NCBI GenBank assembly: GCA_024681705.1
Contig: JAILAI010000155.1
Coordinates: 1-35,926, forward strand
Reading direction: 5' to 3'
Source of the DNA: Prevotella sp.
GTDB taxonomy: Bacteria > Bacteroidota > Bacteroidia > Bacteroidales > Bacteroidaceae
DNA: 35,926 nt
In this document: piece after piece, positions 33,592 to 35,926 of the stretch
Position numbering within the stretch: position 1 is the first letter of the stretch
Layout of the letters: each line of letters opens with the position of its first letter
Made by a program: the position numbers and the translations under genes
Notes under the pieces: generated by a model
What the model was told of the DNA's origin: nothing
Databases searched by the model: none
The model's input: the letters and a program-made list of their open reading frames with translations, nothing else

Positions 33592-34154
33592 GTGACATTA
33601 TATGAACAGGCTTGAGGATCTCACGATTTTAAAAGATTGCAATCTTTATAGAATATGATTGGGAGATTATGGGGGGCTATGGGGGTTGATAGGGTTTTAT
33701 GGGATGTGATAGGATTTGATAAGTTGCCTTACGGCATTGTATGATAGTCTTTAAGAAACCATGAAGTCTTTCAATTTCCTAGTAAATCCGATATAACAGC
33801 ATGAAGACGAATAATACTATATTTCGCTAGCAGCCCTTTGACGATACGTCATTTCCTATATATAAAACATCAAAATATAAATATTCTATTTATCATAATG
33901 CTGATTAGGTTTAAAAAGGGTGATGATTAAAAATGACTTGAGGAATCTCCTATTGATATTGAAAGAATTCTCTCCTGACGAGCTTTTATTCATGAGAGCT
34001 GACGGTTTCGACTTGTGAAGGCGAAAGCTATAATGAGAGACGAATGTCAGTTGCTATCTGAATCGAATCTATAATGTTGTGAAAGACTGAATGGCAGACG
34101 GTGACTCTATGAAGAGAACCAGATCATCATTCAATAGAATCAGTTACCTCCATT
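33592..34154. other. Gene-free stretch with short G-rich repeats
   Basis: No convincing gene. At 33656-33725 degenerate 9-11-bp units of the type TTATGGG/TTGATAGGG repeat. A 31-codon frame at 33923-34018 begins MIKNDLRNLLLILKEF after an AAGGG motif, but nothing else supports it. Confidence 0.5.
33656..33725 (+). repeat. Degenerate G-rich tandem repeats (copy 1)
   Basis: Runs of three to six G recur every 9-11 bp, separated by TTAT, CTAT, TTGAT or TGAT. The same style recurs at 34787-34862 and at the end of the window (35884-35926). The spacing allows G-quadruplex formation on the plus strand. Confidence 0.6.
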
Positions 34155-34418
34155 TCTAATTCCGCAAGCCACAAAGCAAATCGTTTGCCAACGACTTAAA
34201 CTTGTTGAAGCCTCAAGGAGCATCCAAAACCGCCCTGATTTTCTAATTCCGCAAAACGCAAAGCATATCATTTCCCAACGACTTAAACTCATTGTAGTCT
34301 CAAGAAGCATCTAAAAACCGCCTTGATATTTTAATTCCGTAAACCGCAACACATGTCGTTTCCCAACGATTTGAACTTGTTGAAGCCTCAAGGATAACTA
34401 AGATCGCCCTAATCTTAT
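34155..34418 (-). repeat. Three tandem copies of an ~87-bp unit, probably transcribed leftward
   Basis: Copies begin at about 34155, 34242 and 34330 (periods 87 and 88 bp), each starting TAATTCCG on the plus strand. On the transcribed minus strand each contains a hairpin TCGTT-loop-AACGA. One copy keeps the pairing through a G-T pair (AATGA), and the loop varies (GGGA, GGCA). A consensus promoter at 34558-34589 reads into the array. The two leftmost copies share a 56-residue frame (34140-34310, minus) with a 29-residue repeat, but the third copy is out of frame, which argues for RNA or DNA function rather than protein. Confidence 0.75.
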
Positions 34419-34557
34419 CATTTCATGATGTGGTTTTATATCGTCTTGTACAATTTTCTCACGAAAATGTTTACCGCATCGGGTTGTGTTCAAATGGCCA
34501 TTTGTCGCGCTATTTTAAGGAGAGAATTACTAAATCCATGCTATCTCAGCACACCTA

Positions 34558-34589
34558 CAAAGGTACGAAAAAATATTCAATCCACCAAA
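34558..34589 (-). promoter_or_regulatory. Strong consensus promoter reading into the 87-bp repeats
   Basis: Minus-strand TTTG (34586-34589), 20 bp, TACCTTTG (34558-34565): an exact Bacteroidetes consensus. No protein-coding gene lies downstream for more than 1 kb. Confidence 0.75.
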
Positions 34590-34706
34590 TGTTTTGGACC
34601 TTTCGGAGGTAGTTTTTTTTGTTAAAAATAGTGTAATTTTGAAGCGGAAAAATCAGTTCAAGTTAAGCTTTGCACATAGAGAGCTCGACGAAGACTTATG
34701 CGATGA

Positions 34707-34772
34707 AAAGCGGCGGTTTTGATGATAAAAAACGGCGGTTTCAACGAGAGAAAACGGCAGTTTTCGTTTGGG
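34707..34772. repeat. Array of three 22-bp tandem repeats (array C)
   Basis: Three 22-bp units start at 34707, 34729 and 34751. Their core is AACGGCGGTTTT with a GATGAT or CAACGAG half, in the same orientation as array B and opposite to array A. Confidence 0.75.
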
Positions 34773-34786
34773 TGTCGCCGGGTGAA

Positions 34787-34862
34787 GGGATATGGGGGAT
34801 TATGGGATTTGATGGGGGCTGATGGGAGATTATGGGAGATCATTGGAAATGATAGGAAATGA
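34787..34862 (+). repeat. Degenerate G-rich tandem repeats (copy 2)
   Basis: Short units such as GATTATGGG, GATTTGATGGG and GATTATGGGA follow one another and fade into AATGATAGG. They resemble the repeats at 33656-33725. Confidence 0.6.
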
Positions 34863-35001
34863 TTGTTGTTTTACGACATTATTTAGCCTTCTCTGAGGTC
34901 CTGGAAAAGTTTATGAAGTTATTATATAAACCTATGAAATATAATAAAACCCGATGTAATCACGTATAAAAGCACTGCGCAGCGCTATTTGTGGGAAACG
35001 A

Positions 35002-35015
35002 GCGCAAATTTGCGC
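35002..35015. repeat. Palindrome, first copy of the GCGCAAATTTGCGC motif
   Basis: A perfect 14-bp palindrome GCGCAAATTTGCGC, with imperfect continuation into ACG/CGT on both sides. A further near-palindrome AGCACTGCGCAGCGCT (34971-34986) lies just upstream. Confidence 0.75.
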
Positions 35016-35136
35016 CCGTTGAAATGTATAAATCAAATGCTGATGGCTCTGTTTTTCACTGATATTGGCCATATTCGCCCTACAAACTCCCAATTCTGCC
35101 TATATCATCACTATTCTTTGACTGTCATTTTGCAGG

Positions 35137-35162
35137 AGATGGGCGCAAATTTGCGCCCATCT
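35137..35162. repeat. 26-bp perfect palindrome, second copy
   Basis: A perfect 26-bp palindrome centred at 35149/35150 with core GGGCGCAAATTTGCGCCC, flanked by AGAT and ATCT. It shares the 14-bp heart of the palindrome 135 bp upstream. Confidence 0.85.
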
Positions 35163-35273
35163 ATTCTCCCCTATCCGCTCCGTCAACTACAACCATATGC
35201 GACAACAAACCATTCAGCTAGCTGATTATCAAGAACTTAGCAGGATTGTACGAACACTTATGCAAACACAAAG

Positions 35274-35497
35274 TGTTACATTGTTACATTGTTACATTGT
35301 TACAATAAGAGTGTACCACATTTACCATCGAGGAATGTAGACCAATAGGTTATTATAATATATATTATATATATTATAATAAAAATTATTTACTTATAGT
35401 TAGTGTATTTTTAAGCCTAATAATTTACAATTTAAAACACACTTCACTTGTGTACTTGTGTCTTATTGTAACAATGTAACAATGTAACATTGTAACA
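35274..35497. repeat. 37-bp inverted repeat of octamers enclosing an AT-rich hairpin
   Basis: The arms at 35274-35310 and 35461-35497 are reverse complements over 37 bp with one mismatch. Each arm consists of about four octamers, GTTACATT/GTTACAAT. Near the middle a perfect 15-bp AT-only hairpin pairs 35350-35364 with 35368-35382. The iteron-like repeats plus AT-rich core recall replication origins or partition sites, but no initiator gene is in view. It ends 55 bp before the promoter of the HU-like gene. Confidence 0.85.
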
Positions 35498-35552
35498 AGT
35501 ACATTTATTTTATATCCTTAACAATTATTAGCCGTTTTCGACCCCCTGAAAA

Positions 35553-35585
35553 TTTGGAATTTAAGGGGATTATGTTGTACCTTTG
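35553..35585 (+). promoter_or_regulatory. Promoter of the HU-like gene
   Basis: TTTG (35553-35556), 21 bp, TACCTTTG (35578-35585), followed by CA: an exact Bacteroidetes consensus. The start codon is 170 bp downstream. Confidence 0.8.
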
Positions 35586-35755
35586 CACTTGAAAGGAGAA
35601 GAAACGTGGAAGCTCGTGAGAATGCGGAAACCAAGGGCCCGGGGACGGCACGACACGATGCTCAGCGATGATGAAACAGGCCTGATCAGCGCAACGCGGA
35701 AACTCCTTCAGAACAGAATTTATTAACCGTTAAAATCTTTGAAAGGAAAAACACA
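35586..35755 (+). promoter_or_regulatory. Long structured 5' leader of the HU-like gene
   Basis: A ~165-nt leader, notably more GC-rich than the surroundings. A long-range stem AAGGAG (35593-35598)/CTCCTT (35703-35708) encloses an inner stem GCGATGAT (35665-35672)/ATCAGCGC (35685-35692), with one mismatch. The motif GCGGAAAC occurs twice. A ribosome-binding site GAAAGGA precedes the ATG. This fits a structured regulatory leader; I cannot match it to a named RNA family. Confidence 0.5.
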
Positions 35756-35917
35756 ATGGCAGTATTCTACAAATTGGCACAGAACACCATTACCAACTCC
35801 AAGATGGCAGGCGGAAATGGGAACCTCCCCCAATCCCTCCGAAGGAGGGGAGCACAGAGCGGCGGGGCTTGGGCTCCTGGAGATATAGGGTTGGATGGGT
35901 TAGATAGGGGGGTATAG
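35756..35917 (+). pseudogene. HU-family DNA-binding protein gene, interrupted after ~20 codons
   Basis: The frame opens MAVFYKLAQNTITNSKMAG, the characteristic beginning of the longer Bacteroidales HU-like DNA-binding proteins, which normally continue with a GKWYARA-type segment. After the codons for MAGG the sequence turns into a C/G-rich dispersed hairpin repeat and G-rich short repeats. The frame continues with low-complexity residues to a TAG at 35915-35917, giving 53 residues. The ribosome-binding site, leader and promoter are intact. The gene therefore looks broken by repeat insertion or recombination, unless the window end hides a resumption of the reading frame. Confidence 0.6.
35824..35850. 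repeat. C/G-rich dispersed hairpin repeat inside the HU-like gene
   Basis: A hairpin CCCTCC-GAA-GGAGGG (35835-35849) is preceded by CCTCCCCC and followed by GAG, so alternative pairings exist. Sequences of this style are, to my recollection, common intergenic repeats in Prevotella genomes. G-rich short repeats continue to the window end. Confidence 0.65.
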
Positions 35918-35926
35918 GGTTGGATA

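Noticed and set aside
34140..34310. 56-residue protein with a 29-residue internal repeat on the minus strand
   Set aside because: The frame covers only two of the three repeat units and the third is shifted by one base, so selection for protein is not supported.
34425..34625. 66-codon plus-strand frame in the repeat-rich region
   Set aside because: Cys-rich low-quality sequence without a start signal, overlapping the minus-strand promoter at 34558-34589.

Overview
The window looks like a chromosomal segment of a gut or oral Bacteroidales bacterium of the Prevotella type. The grounds are the gene set (serine palmitoyltransferase, DUF4491, M64 peptidase, APH-RapZ fusion), C-terminal tails resembling type IX secretion sorting domains on several enzymes, and many Bacteroidetes promoters of the form TTTG-N19/20-TAnnTTTG. 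No tool was run; all assignments rest on reading the translated proteins and the DNA.

Layout. (1) Positions 1-1751: the tail of a membrane protein and an AmgK-like kinase fused to a RapZ C-terminal domain. (2) Positions 1836-17408, all on the minus strand: a polysaccharide (mainly pectin) degradation block. It holds a lipoprotein carboxylesterase, a GH9 enzyme, a very large multidomain pectinesterase, a secreted protein of unknown function, a PL1 pectate lyase and a GH28-GH105 fusion. There is no SusC/SusD pair. Demethylation, lyase/hydrolase cleavage and removal of unsaturated uronate ends can be read as one pathway. (3) Positions 17409-18853: a gene-free stretch with a candidate small RNA, a 22-bp tandem repeat array, and a cobalamin riboswitch that has its own promoter and terminator but no recognisable downstream gene. 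(4) Positions 18854-23257: an ECF-like sigma factor, rpe, a 40-residue small protein, a formate/nitrite-type transporter, and groES-groEL behind what reads as a textbook sigma-54 promoter with two upstream palindromes. (5) Positions 23258-26608: another candidate small RNA, then uxuA-uxuB (uronate catabolism, the likely intracellular continuation of uronic acid use). (6) Positions 26680-32006: a second 22-bp array, the nhaD-DUF4491-rlmH operon, and the lipid kinase-FolK-like-M64 peptidase operon. (7) Positions 32146-33554: serine palmitoyltransferase, divergent from the lipid kinase, then tRNA-Pro.

(8) Positions 33592-35926 are about 2.3 kb without an intact gene but dense in structure. They contain G-rich degenerate repeats and a triplicated ~87-bp unit with a strong promoter reading into it. 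They also hold a third 22-bp array, two copies of a GC-rich palindrome, and a 37-bp inverted repeat built of octamers around an AT-rich hairpin. Last comes a promoter with a structured leader and the start of an HU-family gene that is interrupted after about 20 codons by a dispersed C/G-rich hairpin repeat.

The best candidates for undescribed biology are the stand-alone B12 riboswitch RNA, the sigma-54 control of groESL, the triplicated RNA-like unit, the three-locus 22-bp array family, and the octamer inverted repeat plus structured leader in front of the HU-like gene.
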